A DNA stretch of 64,000 bases. Source: Edaphochlamys debaryana (taxonomy: Eukaryota > Chlorophyta > Chlorophyceae > Chlamydomonadales). Below the pieces are notes generated by a model. That model was not told the DNA's origin. It did not search any database and saw nothing but the letters and a program-made list of their open reading frames with translations. A program made the translations under genes and the position numbers. This document shows positions 22,601 to 34,800 of this stretch, one piece after another (the first letter of the stretch is position 1; each line of letters begins with the position of its first letter). The stretch spans positions 186,001 to 250,000 of the forward strand of contig JAEHOE010000072.1 in the NCBI GenBank assembly GCA_016858145.1. The letters are read 5' to 3'.

Positions 22601-23852
22601 GTCCGCAGGTGCACGCAGTCAACATGGCGCTGCCACGTCAGCTGCTGAACGACCTCTCGCCGCGCGCGCTGCTGCTGCTGACGGCCGAGCTGGCGCCGTA
22701 CCCCCTGCTGCAGCCGCGGCGCTGGAGCGAGGAGATCATCTGGACGGTTTCCCAGATGCACTCGATGGGCGTGGACATGCCCCTCTCCAACCCCGCCGCC
22801 GCCGCCGCCGCCGCAACGGCGCCCGGCGTGCAGCCGCCGACGACCGCCTTCCAATGGGAGATCCGCCGCGCGCTTGCGGCGACGGCAGAGGACATTGCCG
22901 CCGCCGGCGGCGCCGGCTGCGGCCAATCGCCGCCAGGCGCCGGCGGCTCCGGGCCGCTGGCGGGCCTGACGGGCCAGCTGGGCGGGCTGGGCCTGGCTGG
23001 CGGCGCCGCCGGCGCGTCGGGCAGCTCAGGCTCGACGACGCCCGGCGGCGCCGCCGTGCCGTGGGCCGCCCACGCCGCGCTCCACCGCCACCTGCTCATG
23101 GGCCTCCGCCGCATCCAGGCGCGCTTCTTCCAGGAGCGACTGCGCAAGGTGCACGGTGAGTCGAGTCTGCCTGCTCCTCTTTTCCTGGCCCCAGCCCGGC
23201 GTTTCGGCTTTACCGCACGCATCCCTCCCACGCTTCCCCCCTTCGCCCACGCCCGCACGCACGCTGCTGCCCGGAACCGCGCTCCTGACCCCTTGGCGCC
23301 CTCCCTTTCCCCATCCCATCCCTGCTCCCCAAAGGCCTCTTCGGCGACGCCGTGGATGCGCTGCTCCGCCAGTCGCTGCCGCAGGACGTTCTGGTTCCCG
23401 AGCGCGAGGTGGTGGTGCTGGTGCTGGTGCTGCTCATGCTCGAGTGCCGCATGCGCCCCGAGGACTTCGACTCGGCCTTCGGCCGCGACCTGCAGCGCTG
23501 TCTGGCGGTGTCAACGGTGGACGAGGTGGCGGCGCGGCTCAGGTGGGGCCGGGTTGGTTGGTTGCGCTTTGGGGGCTCAGGTGGGGGCTCAGGTGGCGGC
23601 GGCTGGGATGGGCTGGGGCTGGAGCGAGAAGGCGTGGGCGGAGGAGGCGAGGGTTGAGTGTGGGTGCACGGAGCTTAGCTGAGCCGTGCTGATGCCCCTC
23701 CGCTGACCCCTGCCTCCGTCGTGTTCGTTTCGTGCCCCCGCAGGTGCGGCCTCGTGCCGGACTCGGCTCTGCGCATCGACCCCCACAAGAGCCGCGCCCT
23801 GTCGCAGCTGCTCAAGCTCGGCCCGCTACCCGGCCAGGCGTCTGTCTTCTAG
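19057..23852 (+). CDS. unrecognised Gln/Ala-rich helical protein, 7 exons
   Basis: Exons: 19057-19181, 19325-20681, 21022-22097, 22281-22434, 22609-23155, 23335-23542 and 23744-23852; 3,576 nt, 1,191 residues, all junctions in frame. The start was chosen because ATG 19057 and the following 41 codons are kept in the duplicate at 35346 and an in-frame stop lies upstream (19015). Residues 1-300 include an Ala/Leu-rich helical part (around ALLPSALEAAIASASAV). Residues 300-720 are low-complexity, with poly-Ala, His and Gln tracts such as AQQAQHAQQHAQQQ. Residues 720-1191 look folded and helical, with phrases like LEQWVDGLSRIHKRRAYLDT and PRQLLNDLSPRALLLL. I recognise no domain and no signal or membrane segment, so no function is proposed. 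A good acceptor (CTGTGTAG, ending 19017) hints at an additional intron in the 5' UTR. Confidence 0.78.
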
Positions 23853-26453
23853 ACGCGCACATCGAGGGTTCCGATTCGAGGGCACCGTTTCGAGGGCTCA
23901 GCCTCGAGGGCTCGGCCAAGGCGGGCCTGTGAGGGCTCCGTGAAGACATGTGCCCAAGAGAGCCGAGAGCTGCAATGGCAGTGCGCGCCGAGCAGTAGTG
24001 AGGCTCGCAACCCCGGCCCAGAGGCTGGTAGTGGAGATACGGATAGGAAGGGAAGATGTGTTGAACCCGGGAAGGTATTATGTGGTGCAAGAGGCCCAGA
24101 GGGGGCGCACCGTGGCGAGGGAACTGCGTCACCGGGATGTCTAGGCTGGAGGCTTTATTAGCAGGTGATGACTCACCACTGGCCAGGAGGGAGGTACCGG
24201 AGATTGCCCGCGGAAGGGCTCCAAAACACGGGAGCCGCCACCGTGATGCGTTAATGCTTTGCTTTGTGTTCATGCTGGTTCTGTTCCGCTTGGCTGATCT
24301 ACACGTTGGCAACAGCAGCTTTCTCTCATCTGATCTGCCCATCATGCATTGAATGTGTCGGGTTGCTGCAATCTGAGAAGAGCAGGCCGTCACTCAAAAA
24401 AGAAAGGGGGGAGCCGTGCGAGTGTGCTTGGGAGAATGATGCGAGGGTCTTTTTGGAGGGGGTTTGCTGTTGTTCATCGAAGGGAGCTGGAGGGATCAAA
24501 ACTGCTTATGATGGCTCGCAAAGGCGCGCAGAGCGTTTGACAAAGCCACTCCATCGAGATTTCGGTTCAAGGTTTTTGGGGCGGGGAGGGACACAGCTCG
24601 GGTGGCCCATGTTGCAATGCAGGTGCCAGTTGATTAGGGCCACTCCTGGGCGGCTTGTTAGATCTGGGTGAAGATGCCGTAGTGTCGTTTGCGAGGGATG
24701 GTTGGGGACCGATTCTTGATGGCTATCAGGGTGCGTATCTCGGGACGCGCTGAGGGGCTTAGTCATTCACGCCCCGCGCGACATGCGTAGTGTATGGGGG
24801 GGCAATCGGATTACAGGATCGACTCTGGGGGAATGACGATTGCGCGAGCCTCCCGCTCAAGCGCCTACTATGCTCCTAGGTGTATGAGAGCGCTGGTGGC
24901 CGGGGGGTGCACTGAATGCACCTGCGGTGACTTACCATGAGGCCGCATTCCAGGTGGCCCGGAGAGAAAGCTCGTGCCGAAGGTCACACGGGCGGGTCAA
25001 CTTTCCCCCGCACGTGTTGTGACCGAAGAGGTATCGGCGGTGTTTCGGTCGAGTGCTGTGCGCCGCTTGGCCGTATTACTGGTACTGAGCTGTGGAGGGG
25101 GGCCCATGCACAAGCTACTAGCGCGTAGTAGCCCTCGGGGATGCGCGGCCCAGGGACGGCTTCGGCCTCTAGGCCCTCAGGGCGGGCAGTTTCGTTTGCT
25201 CGGGTTTCCGGGGCCGCTTGCTATTCGGTCATGATTACACACATGGACAAGTGGCTGGCTTTCGTTCGTTTGCGGTTCTTCCTGTGTTGTTGACGCTATC
25301 CTAGCAGCATACATTCCTATCATACGCGGGGGCGATCGGCGCAGCTGGCGTGCACTTCAGCCTCGTCTATGTGATCCTAGCCACGGCCTTTTGGGGGGCT
25401 GAGCCCGGTCGTTAGCTGGCCGCGTCTTGCGGCAGCGGCGGTTGAGAGCGAGGCAGCAGCGTGAGACCGCCGTGCGTACGGCAATTTGTACTCGAGATGA
25501 TGAGCATTTCGTCCCCGTTTCCCTGTGTGGTCATGTGTCTGTCTTGTTGTTGTGCCTGTCGGTGCAGGGCTCCAAATGGTGAAGAGTGCGCTAATGGGGC
25601 CCAGGGGTTGGTGCCCATGCAATCAAATGCTCAAAAGTTCCGTTGTGTAAGAAGACCGGCCAGAATGTCACTCCCCGCCTCGACCGCCTGTTCGCCGCCG
25701 CTTTGCATGGCGGCTACCGCAGTACCGCTCATAGCGCCATGGCTCCGGCTGGCTGCTGCCAAGTCCTCCGCCACCGAGCAGGCCACACGCCTCAGAAGCG
25801 CCCCCTCCAGCGCCTCCGGTCGTCCTTTGGCTGGGATTGGATTGGGGGACCCTAAATTGATGCCATGACCGCCTGCCTCACAGCTTACGGTTGGCCGGGG
25901 AACCTCTACAGCAAGTCCCCTAAGCAACCCCCTCGTCGAGGTGCATCCCTCCATCGTCCGCCTGTCCGTGAGTCTGACCCGTGCAGGCCACCTGTCTCAC
26001 TGTCTGTCACCTCGGGTGTCTGGCCATTGCTAGCACAAGAGCGGCCAGTCAAGTCCAGATCGAGCGTAAGGCTGCGGCCACACGGGCGGATGAGGATCCC
26101 CGATCACGCCTGGCTGTGTGTCAGGCCAGCAGGGGGGGGGCCAGTCGGGCCATGGGCCAGTGCAGAGGGGCGCTTCCGGCCTTCCGCACAATCCGCGGCG
26201 AGGGGTAGGATGTATGGGGCCAGGGCTGGTGCGGTTTCCTGAAGGCAGGCTGAGCACCCCGCAGACGCAGCAACACTCTGGGCGCAAGGATCACGACCAT
26301 ATCTGAAGAGCCGGCAGGGGTGCGTTCCGGTACTTCAAAAGGCGCCCCGGACACCATGCGTCCGCCTTTGTCCCTTGAGTGCGGTCCCCTGCTGTACCCT
26401 TTGGTGCCGAAACTTGCTGGAGTGCATGATCCTCTGGACCGTTCCTTGTGGCT
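23853..26453. other. intergenic, no gene seen
   Basis: This is probably 3' UTR of the preceding gene followed by spacer. I found no TGTAA motif close to its stop codon and no exon chain on either strand. Confidence 0.4.
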
Positions 26454-26461
26454 CCAGTCAG

Positions 26462-26870
26462 CAGGGTTGCATAATACGGCAGCCCCTGGGGCCAATACGC
26501 GTATTAATACGCAATACGGCCCCCTCCTCGCTAACACGGCTTAATACGGCTCTAATACGGCGGCGCCCAGCCGTATTAATACGGCTGCGTACGGCAGCCC
26601 ATACTGCCGCCTTGTGCACGAGCAAATGCGCTCCGCGTTCACGTCGAAGCGCAGGGAACGCGTAGTGCATCGGCTACGGCGGAACGGACGGCTGAGCTGC
26701 CGACCGACGCACCCCAGCACCCCAGCACTCCCCCCCCCCCCGCCGCCGGCCCCCGGCTGCCCGGCCGGTAACCCCGCGCCGCATGCCGTATAAATACGGC
26801 AGCGAGATGCCGTATCCGTATTAATACGTATCCGTATCAATACGGGGACTGATACGTATTGGCAACCCTG
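26462..26870. mobile_element. hAT-like MITE with perfect 8-bp target-site duplication
   Basis: The element starts CAGGGTTGCATAATACG and ends CGTATTGGCAACCCTG, imperfect terminal inverted repeats of about 16 bp. CCAGTCAG flanks it exactly on both sides (26454-26461 and 26871-26878). An 8-bp duplication with CAGGG-type ends is the hallmark of the hAT superfamily. The 409-bp interior has no transposase frame but is crowded with AATACGG/CCGTATT motifs, including the perfect palindrome GCCGTATTAATACGGC (26570-26585) and the near-palindrome at 26785-26800. Confidence 0.88.
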
Positions 26871-26878
26871 CCAGTCAG

Positions 26879-27261
26879 CGAGCGTCTACCGCACGCCATA
26901 CCAGTAAGCCCGCCTAGCGATAACGGTGACTAATGAAGCCTGAGGTGCTGAGCTACAGCGTTTAGTGTTCTGTGACTTGCATCCAACCACGCCCCCTCCA
27001 GCAACCTCCTTCATGACCCCGGGTCTGCAAACCTCCCGCCCCCATGCAGCACACTTCCTCCTTTGCCCTCCTCATAACCACAGCCCTGCTGGCCCTCCCC
27101 CCTCTTTCCATGGCTCCCACCCCTACCCGTATGCCCTCAGCCTCTCGCACTCGCCACCACGCCCTGCCACGCGCTCTCCCTGCCGACGTGCCACCACTCC
27201 ACCTACCCCTCCGCAGCCACCACACAGTTCAGCACACTGTCACAGAGTTTCCCCCACACGC
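26879..27261. other. 3' flank of VPS54
   Basis: This interval lies downstream of the VPS54 stop codon (read on the minus strand). No TGTAA motif on the minus strand was found within it. Confidence 0.35.
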
Positions 27262-28800
27262 TCACAACAGGAGATCGTCGTCATCCACCGGCTGCAGCCC
27301 CGGCTCCGCCGACGAAGCCGACAGCACTAGGCCCCCCAGGGGGTCCACCATCACCTGCCTCCGCGGCGGCGGCGCTGCCGGCCCTGCCTTGGCGGCGCCG
27401 CCAGCCTCAACAGGGACGTCAGCGGGCGAGGACCAGTCGATGAGGCCACCGCTGAGGCTACCGCTGGCACTGCCGCCGGCGCCTCCGTTGCTGGCGGCAG
27501 CGGCAGCAGCTGCGGTAGCGGCGGGGTGAGATGCAACTGGCGGAGAGGTGCTGGCTGGGCCGGGGGCGTCGTCGGCCCAGCCGCCCAGCAGGTCCGCGAG
27601 GTCCGGACCTGGGCCTGGGCCTGAACCCTGGGCCTCTGGCTGCAGAGGCGCGGGCGCCAGCTCCGGCAAGGCCATAGCCGCCCCCTCAGCCCCAGCCGCC
27701 GCCGGCTCGGAGTGAAGGAGCGCGTGCCCCGCCCCCGCTGCCTCAGGCCCGGGCCCCTCAAGCTGCACGGCGCTGGGCTCGACAGCCTCTTCGCCGTCGC
27801 CACAGCGCCCCCCCGCCTCCCCGGCCGCGCCGGTATCGGGGTCCTCATCCCACCCGTCGCCCCAGCCGTCTTTCGCGCCCCAGCCCTCCTGCTGCGGCCC
27901 CGCCTGCTCGCCTGCGTGTTCCAGACCTGACCCGAGCTCGCCAAGCAACGGTGCCTGCGCTGCCGGCTCCAGCATGTCGGCCTCGGGCAGCGTCTCCGCC
28001 GCCTCCGCTGCGGCCGGCTCCGGGCTCTGTGCCAAAGCGGTGGGCACTGCCTCGTCCGCCGCCGCCTCCACCCCAGCCTCGGTCGCTGCAGGCCCCTCCT
28101 CGGCGGCCCCCGCCGACATGCCTAGCTCGGCGACCACTGCCCCTGCTCCCGCCTCGCCGGCGGCGGCCTCCGCCTCCGTTCCCGCCTCCGCGGCCGCCCC
28201 GTCTGCTGATTCCGACTCGGTGGCAGAAGGCTCGGGCGCTACTGCTCCCGCCCCAGGCTCCGCATCCTGCTCGGACGCTGGCTCCTGCGCGCCCTCCGTC
28301 TCTGCGTCCAACCCCTGCCCCCACCCGTCCTTCCAGCCATCCTGGCCAGCCCCTGGCGGCGGCTCCTCGAGCATGGGTTCCCTTGCCGTGCCCAGCACTC
28401 CCGCGGCCTCCCCCGCTTCCGGCGCCGCCGCAGCGGGCTTCGGCGCCGGCTCCTCCTCCAGCCCTGGCTCAGGCTCCGAGGGATGGGCGGGAGCTACCGA
28501 CGCGGCCGTCGCGGGCCCCGCCTCGTATGCAGGCAGCGCGTTCGCCTCCTCGTCCTCCCAGCCGCGGCCCCAGCCGTCCTCGGCCTCCCAGCCGCCCGGC
28601 GCCGGCCCTGGCGCCGGCTCTGACTGCGGTTCCAGCGGCTCGGACCCCAAACCCGGCGGCTCCGCCTCCGCCTCCGCCTCCGCAGCTGACGGTTCTTCTG
28701 CTGGGGCCTCGGGCACGTGTTCCGGCTGAGGTCTAACCTCGCCGGCTGCCTCCGAACCGCGCGCCTCTGTCTCCACCGCTGGCCCCACCTCCGCCTCCGC
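27262..28800 (-). other. acidic tail of VPS54 with repeated Trp-Gly motifs
   Basis: Within the Glu/Ala/Pro-rich tail, tryptophan occurs almost only in short acidic motifs: EDGWGRGWEDEE (about 28550-28590), QDGWKDGWGQGLD (about 28305-28350), AKDGWGDGWDED (about 27840-27885) and GGWADD (about 27565-27590). The even distribution of one motif in otherwise featureless sequence suggests repeated short linear binding sites. Acidic Trp motifs of this general kind bind adaptor ear domains in other trafficking proteins. That is an analogy, not evidence. Confidence 0.55.
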
Positions 28801-31800
28801 CTCCGCAGCTGCCGCTGCCGTTGTCGTGACCAGATGAGGCTCTGGCTCCACAGGCTCCCCCACCGAAGGCGCTGGCTCGGGCCCTGGCGGGGTCTGAGCC
28901 TCAGGCTCTGCGGGTTCCGCGGCGAGGGGCGCTGGCTCGGGCCCTGGCCCCGCCTCGGGTGCCGAAGCCTCCGCCTCCGCCGCTGCACCCTGCTCTGCCT
29001 GCTGCCCGGCCTCAGGCGCCTGCGTAACCTCCGCCTCCGCCTCCGCCTGCGCCTCATCGCCCGCCACCTCCCACCCAGAGTCCGTGGTTGCCTCCCATCC
29101 CGGCGCTGCTGCCGGCCCGGACTCGGGCTGCGCAGCCTCCGGCGCCGCCCCCGCAGCCGCGTCCTCCCGTGCTTCAGGCTGCAGCGGAACGGCCCCGCCC
29201 CCCTGCGCCCCGGCCCCTGGCGCTGCTGCCGCTGGCTGCTCCAGAGCTGGGCCATTGAGGTCGTCAAGGGCGGGCTCCACCCCCTCCGGTTCGTCCGCAG
29301 ACGGCCACGCCTCTCCCGCAGGCGGCGCCTCTGCCGCCTCTGCCTCTGCCGCCTCAGCATCCGCCTCCTCAGCCGCCGGCTCGGCTGCGCGGGCGTCAGG
29401 CCCTGCGCCCCGGTCATCAACCTCGGGACCCGCTGCCTGAGGGTCGGCATCCGCGGGCGCCGCCGCTGCCTCCGCCTCCACACCAGCACTGCTCTCGGCC
29501 GCGGCGGTGCCCACATCCGCAGGCTCGGCCTGCGCCGTCTCCAGGCCTGGCCCTGGCCCTGGCTCTGACGACCCTGCCCCTGCTGGTCCCAGCACACTCG
29601 CCTCCTCCTCCGCCGCCGCCTCCATCTCCACAGGCAGAGAGCGCGCAAGCTCAGGGTCTGCCTCCGGCGCGGCTGCGGGGGGCGACGGGGGCTCGGCTGT
29701 CGGCGGCGGCGGCGGCGACCCAGGTGCGTCGGCTTCCGTCGGGGTGGGCTCAGGGCCCTGGTCTGGCAGGGCCGACGGCGCCGCCGGTGGTGGTGCGTCT
29801 CCCGCAGCGGCCTCCTCCAGGCCCCCCGGTGCCTCCGCCAGCAGTGCGCCTGGTGCCTCCTGCAGCGGCGTCGTCAGCTCCTCGGCCTCCGCCGCCGCTT
29901 CGGCCTCGGCCTGTGCCTCCGCCAGAGCCTCCCTTGCGGCCTCCGTCGCTGGCTCCGCCACCGCCAGCGCCCCTGCCTCTGCATGATGCTCCGCCGGTGC
30001 CTCGGCCTCTGCTTCCGCCCCGGCCTCCGTCTCCGCTGGCGCCCCAGCAGCCGCCTCCGCTGGCGCCTCGGCCTCCGTCGGCGCCCCGGTCTCCGCCTCC
30101 GCCAGTGCCTCGGCGTCCGCAGGCGCCCAAGCAGCCTCCGCCAGGGCCTCTGCTCCCACGAGCGCAGCCTCCTCCTCGCCCACAAGGACCCCGCCTTCCG
30201 CGGAGGCCTCTCCCTCCACCAACGCCTCCTCTTCCAAAACAGCCCCGCCTCCTGCGGATGCAGCTGCGGAGGCCTGCGCAGCTGCAATGGCCTCTCCCTG
30301 AACACGCGCGGCCTCCCCCGCCACGGCCTCTGCAGGCGGTGCACTCCCGGAGCCCGACGCGTGCTCCCCCTCTGTCCCCTCATCGGGGCGCTCGGTGAGC
30401 GCCTCCGCCTCCGCCCCCGCCGCCTGCATGGCCGCTTCGGGCGCCGGTGCTGCCTCTGCCGCGGCCGTGCCCGGGGGCCCTGGCTCTGCCTCCTCGAAAG
30501 CCGGCCGCGCCTCACCCTCGTGCGTCAGTCCTTGAGACTGCCCAGGCTCCCCCGGGCTCTCGGGCTGTGCGGCCGCCTCGCCGTATAGGGGCTCCAGGTG
30601 GGCTGCGCTTGCTCCCGCCTCCTCCGCCGCCTCCTCCGTGCTCCCGTGCACCTCTTTTACCGAGCTCGAGACCAGGGCTGCATGGGCCGGATTGGTGAGG
30701 GCAGCCAGGCTGGGCTCCGCTTCCCGGCCAGAGCTGCCGGCGAGCGGTGCGTCCTCCGGACCCAGAGACGATCTGCCGTACTCCGCATCGGTACTGGGCC
30801 CAACTGCTGCGGCCGCGGCCGCGGCGGCGGATGAAGCGCTGGGCGGGTCGGCGTCGGCTGGCTGAGGGGCGTGGTCCGGCGCGGGGTCGGCGCTGTGCGC
30901 TTGTGCTGGGGAAGCCTCCAGGGGTGCTGGTGGGTCGGCGGCGGAGGCTGACGTGGCGCGCTGGCCTGGTGCTGGGAGGGCCTCGGCGGCCCGTCCTTCG
31001 GCGGCCGCCACTGAGGGAGAGGAGTGCGCGGCGGTTGACGCCGTCAGCGGCAGGGGCTCTGGCGGCGGACCCGCCGACGGCGCTCCGCCGTCGCTGCCCG
31101 CCGCTGCCGCCGCCACCGCTGGCACTGCTGCCGCCTCCGGCGCCGCCGGCATCGGTGACGCCATCGGCGGCGGCGCCGCTGGCTCGGGCGCAGCACGTGC
31201 CGCCGTCGCCATCGTCGGCACCGAGGTGGTGGCCTCCAGCAGCGGCGCCGCCGCCGTCACGGCCGCCGCCGCCGCCGTGGGTGGGGCCGTCGTCGCCGCG
31301 GGTGCTGCCGCCGCCGCCGCCGCCGCCGCAGGTTTGATCTGGGCGTCGGCGGGGATGAGGCCGTAGTGCTTGGTGTAGAAGGTGGTAAGGCGGGTGGTGT
31401 AGCTGCTCGCCCGGCTGGGCTCCAGAGGCAGAGACGCAAGCGTCTGCAGCATAAACAGCGCGTTGGCCTTCCGCGTCGCCTCCCAGGCCGCCAGCGCCGC
31501 CGCCGCCGCCTGCTCTGCCGCGGCGTGCGCCGCCGCCGCGGCGGCGGCGGCTCCGCCGCCACCGAGGCCGCGGAGGAGCCCGGCGGCGCCTGACGGCGCC
31601 GGCGGGTGCGGCATGGGCGCCGGCGGCGGCGGCGGCGGCAGGCTGTCCAGCGCCGCCGCCAGGGTCTCCGAGCACGCCGCCGCCACCCGGCCGAAGATGT
31701 ACGACACCTCCTCCGGCTGCAAGATCGGCTGCAATACAGATCTCAGCGTGCCCAGCTGTCGGGCCAGCAACCGCAGGGCGTCTGAGGGCACGGGCTGTGC

Positions 31801-34800
31801 GGCCTGGTGCGCCTGCTGAGCGGCGGAGGCGCGGGGCCAGGCCTCCGCCTCGGTGGCGAGCTGCCTATGGGCGGGAAGGCGTGGGCAAAGCAGGGCAGGC
31901 GGAGATCAGACTCGTATGATTAGAACCGTCGCAGAGTAGCATGACAAGTAAATAAGAAGTGCCGTGAGTAGAGCCAGTACGATGAGTCAGAAGAGAAGGG
32001 CTTCGGAGGTAGTACGACCGAGGTGCAGCCGGCTGAGCGGCCATCTGGAGAGCCAGAACAGAGAGTCAGTGGCAGAGGCATTGGGGCCAAGAAGCAACCA
32101 GCTGGGGATCCCATCTGGAGGGGCGGTGACGGGTGCTGTGCAGGCAATCCATATAAGGTCAGTGTGTGCCGTGCCGCACCTGCACGACACGTGCACGCGC
32201 TCCTGCATGATGTCCACCAGCTTGCCCTGGATCTCCTGGAGGTGCAGGTTCAGGTCCTGACAGGGTGGGGGGAGGGGACAGGGGAGGATGGAGACAGGGT
32301 TGAGGAGAGAGGAGCGATGGGAGAATCGATGAGGGCAAGACAGGCCCATGCCTGGCCCCAGGCAGGACCAGGCGGGTCCATCGCGTGCAGTGCATGCAGC
32401 AGCAGCCCTTTCGCCCTCCTCCCTTCCCCCCACCCCACCTGCGCCAGGCGGTCGAACTCGGGCAGCAGCAGCACCCGCCGCGGGGCCTCCGTGACGGCGG
32501 CCGCCAGTTGGGAGCGCAGCATGGGCAGAGCCGCCAGCAGCGCCGCCAGGGACTGGGGGGCGGGGTGGGGGTTGGGGTGGGTGGGGTGGGTGGGGTGGGT
32601 GGGGGTGGAGTGGGGGTAATGTCCACCACGCCCACTGGTTGGTGCGCTGTCGTGCCCCTGCCCCTGCCTCCGGCACCTGTCCCCTCCCCTGCCCGCACCT
32701 GTGCCGCCAGCGCCAGGTGCTTGGCGGAGATGGACTTGAGCCCGGCGGAGCGCATGGCACCAGCGCCCAGCACCTGGGGCGGAGGCGGGGGCGATCCAAG
32801 AGAAGGGGTGAGCGGTTTGGAAAGAATGGGAAGAGGGAGTTGAGTGATGAACCACTTCACGCAGCACCGGGGTGGAAAGGATGGGGGGCAGAGGCGAGCG
32901 TCAGGGTGTGTGGTCACGGGTTCATGCTATCTATCACCACCGCTTGGTGAGCTGCGGCAAGCGAGGGCCATGGCCCGTCTCGCAGCGGCAGGGCGCAAGA
33001 GCTTGCGCCGAGGCCTCTCGTCATGCGTACGCCTCGTCTTCCGTTACCCACCTGCTGTGCCGCTAGTGTGTTGAAGGAGCGAAGCAGCTCCAGGCACCGC
33101 TGCGCCACGTCGGGCCCCAGAGCGGACAGCGCCCAGGAGGGGCCGGCGCCACCGGCCCGGCCGCTCTCCTGCCGCTTCAGGCCCGGCCCGCCGCCGGCGC
33201 CGCTGACGGCGGCCAGGGAAGATGAAGAGGCGGAAGACGAGGAGGCGGCGCCGCCGGAGGGCAGCAGGCCCAGGTAGTGCTCGTCCAGCAGGCGGAAGAG
33301 CATGAGTAATGCGTTGACCGCCCAGTAGTACCGCCCGCCGACCAGGAGGAGTCCTGCATCAAAGCAAAGATGGGGTGGGATGGCCATGTAACTCGCTCTG
33401 CCACGCCCTCTTTCCACGCTTCTGCCTCAAAGGAATCGGGACACGCGTCTTTCACAACAGCCGGTAATAAGGACGGCCCCACGCACCTTCCGTGGGCCGA
33501 CCCGCCGCGTCCACGCCGCCGCTTGCAGGCACGCCCGTGCCCCCGCTCTGCCCCCCCGCCGACGCCTCGGCGCCCGCCGGGGAGCGGCCCTCCAGGCGGT
33601 CGATGATGGCCTGTACGGCAGTACGGCATGCGGGTTAGGGCCGTGCCGAGAGCGGAAGTTAATGGCGCTATGGGCACGCAGAGTCGGGTGCCGTGCATGG
33701 GCTATACGACAGGCGCGGAGGAAGCCCCAACAAACAACCGCACCCCCTCCCTCCCAAATCTTTTGTTTCCCGCCCCCCCGACCCACCTGGAAGCTGGCGT
33801 GTGCCTCCACGGGCACCCACTGCTCCGCCTCAAGCAGGTGCTGGAGCTGCGGATGGGGCGGGGGGGGGGAGAAGAGGGGAGGAGCGTTGGTGGCGTAAAG
33901 TTAGTACAACGACCTTGCTCAGCCGGACATCAAGGCACGGAGACGGGGAGGGGAATGTGAAGAGGGTGTCAATATAGCACGCACTGGTTGGCGCAAGTTT
34001 CCGCCAGAGGCAGCCCAGCTCCAGGGGCTGCACGCGCTGGTAAGCGAGGGCTCAGCGCCCACCCCGGGGGTACCCCACACGCAGCCCCTTCACGCACCCC
34101 CCCCCCCGGCCCACCTGCATGGCGCAGCGGGAGTGCGTGTTCTCCAGGTGCGCGCGGCACAGAGCCTGCGGGGCGGCGAGGACGGCAACAGCAGGGAGCT
34201 TGGCCGGGAGCGCTCAGCCTTCAGCCGGCCTCCCGACGAGGGCCTTTCTAAGAAGGACCCCGGCCACGCTGCGTGTCGGCTACCAGGGTGAGCCCACGTG
34301 CCCCCCCGCGCCCCGATGCCTGCTCCCTCCCTTTCTCACGCAGCAACCCTTTCCATGCCCCCATGCCCGTCCCTCCCCCACCTGCAGGTGGGCCTGTTCC
34401 CTCCTCTCTGGAGACAGCGCCCTCCCCCTCCCCCCTCCCCATTACCCCTCCCCATGCCCCCAGCCCCCTCCCCCCCCACCTGCAGGGTGGGCCTCAGCGC
34501 CACGCCCGGCCGCGCCCCGTGCTGCTCGGGCAGCGCGGCGAAGGCCTCGCAGGCGGCCAGCAGGGCGCGGAACTCGTAGGCCTTGAGGCGGCTGGGGGGC
34601 GGGAGGGGTTGGGGTTAGGGTTGGGGTTGGGGGTGTTTGAAGCTGAGCGGGAGAGCGTCTCGTTGTTGGGGGTGGGGATGGGGTGGGGTTGGGGTGGGGG
34701 CGGGGGTGAAATGAAAAACCGCCCCGCACACCCGCCGCCGAGAAAGTCTTCCCGCTTGACACCACCGGGAAGGGCTATGGGGAGCGGGGCATGGATAGCC

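Noticed and set aside
27974..30400. Long plus-strand frames opposite the VPS54 tail
   Set aside because: They are antisense shadows of a GC-rich, stop-poor exon. They give only Pro/Arg- or Ala/Ser-rich gibberish and have no splice-consistent continuation.
27262..31791. The 4.5-kb minus-strand frame as a separate gene with a GTG start
   Set aside because: It continues upstream in frame to an acceptor at 31864 and joins the VPS54 exon chain in the right phase.
34010..34040. Extra VPS54 exon (minus strand, QPLELGCLWRKLA)
   Set aside because: The flanking exons join seamlessly and align with the family without it, and no good splice pair encloses it.
34605..34633. Interstitial telomere-like sequence (GGTTGGGGTTAGGGTTGGGG)
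   Set aside because: It is short and imperfect, and it is not the TTTTAGGG telomere repeat of Chlamydomonas. G-rich intron tracts are common in this window.
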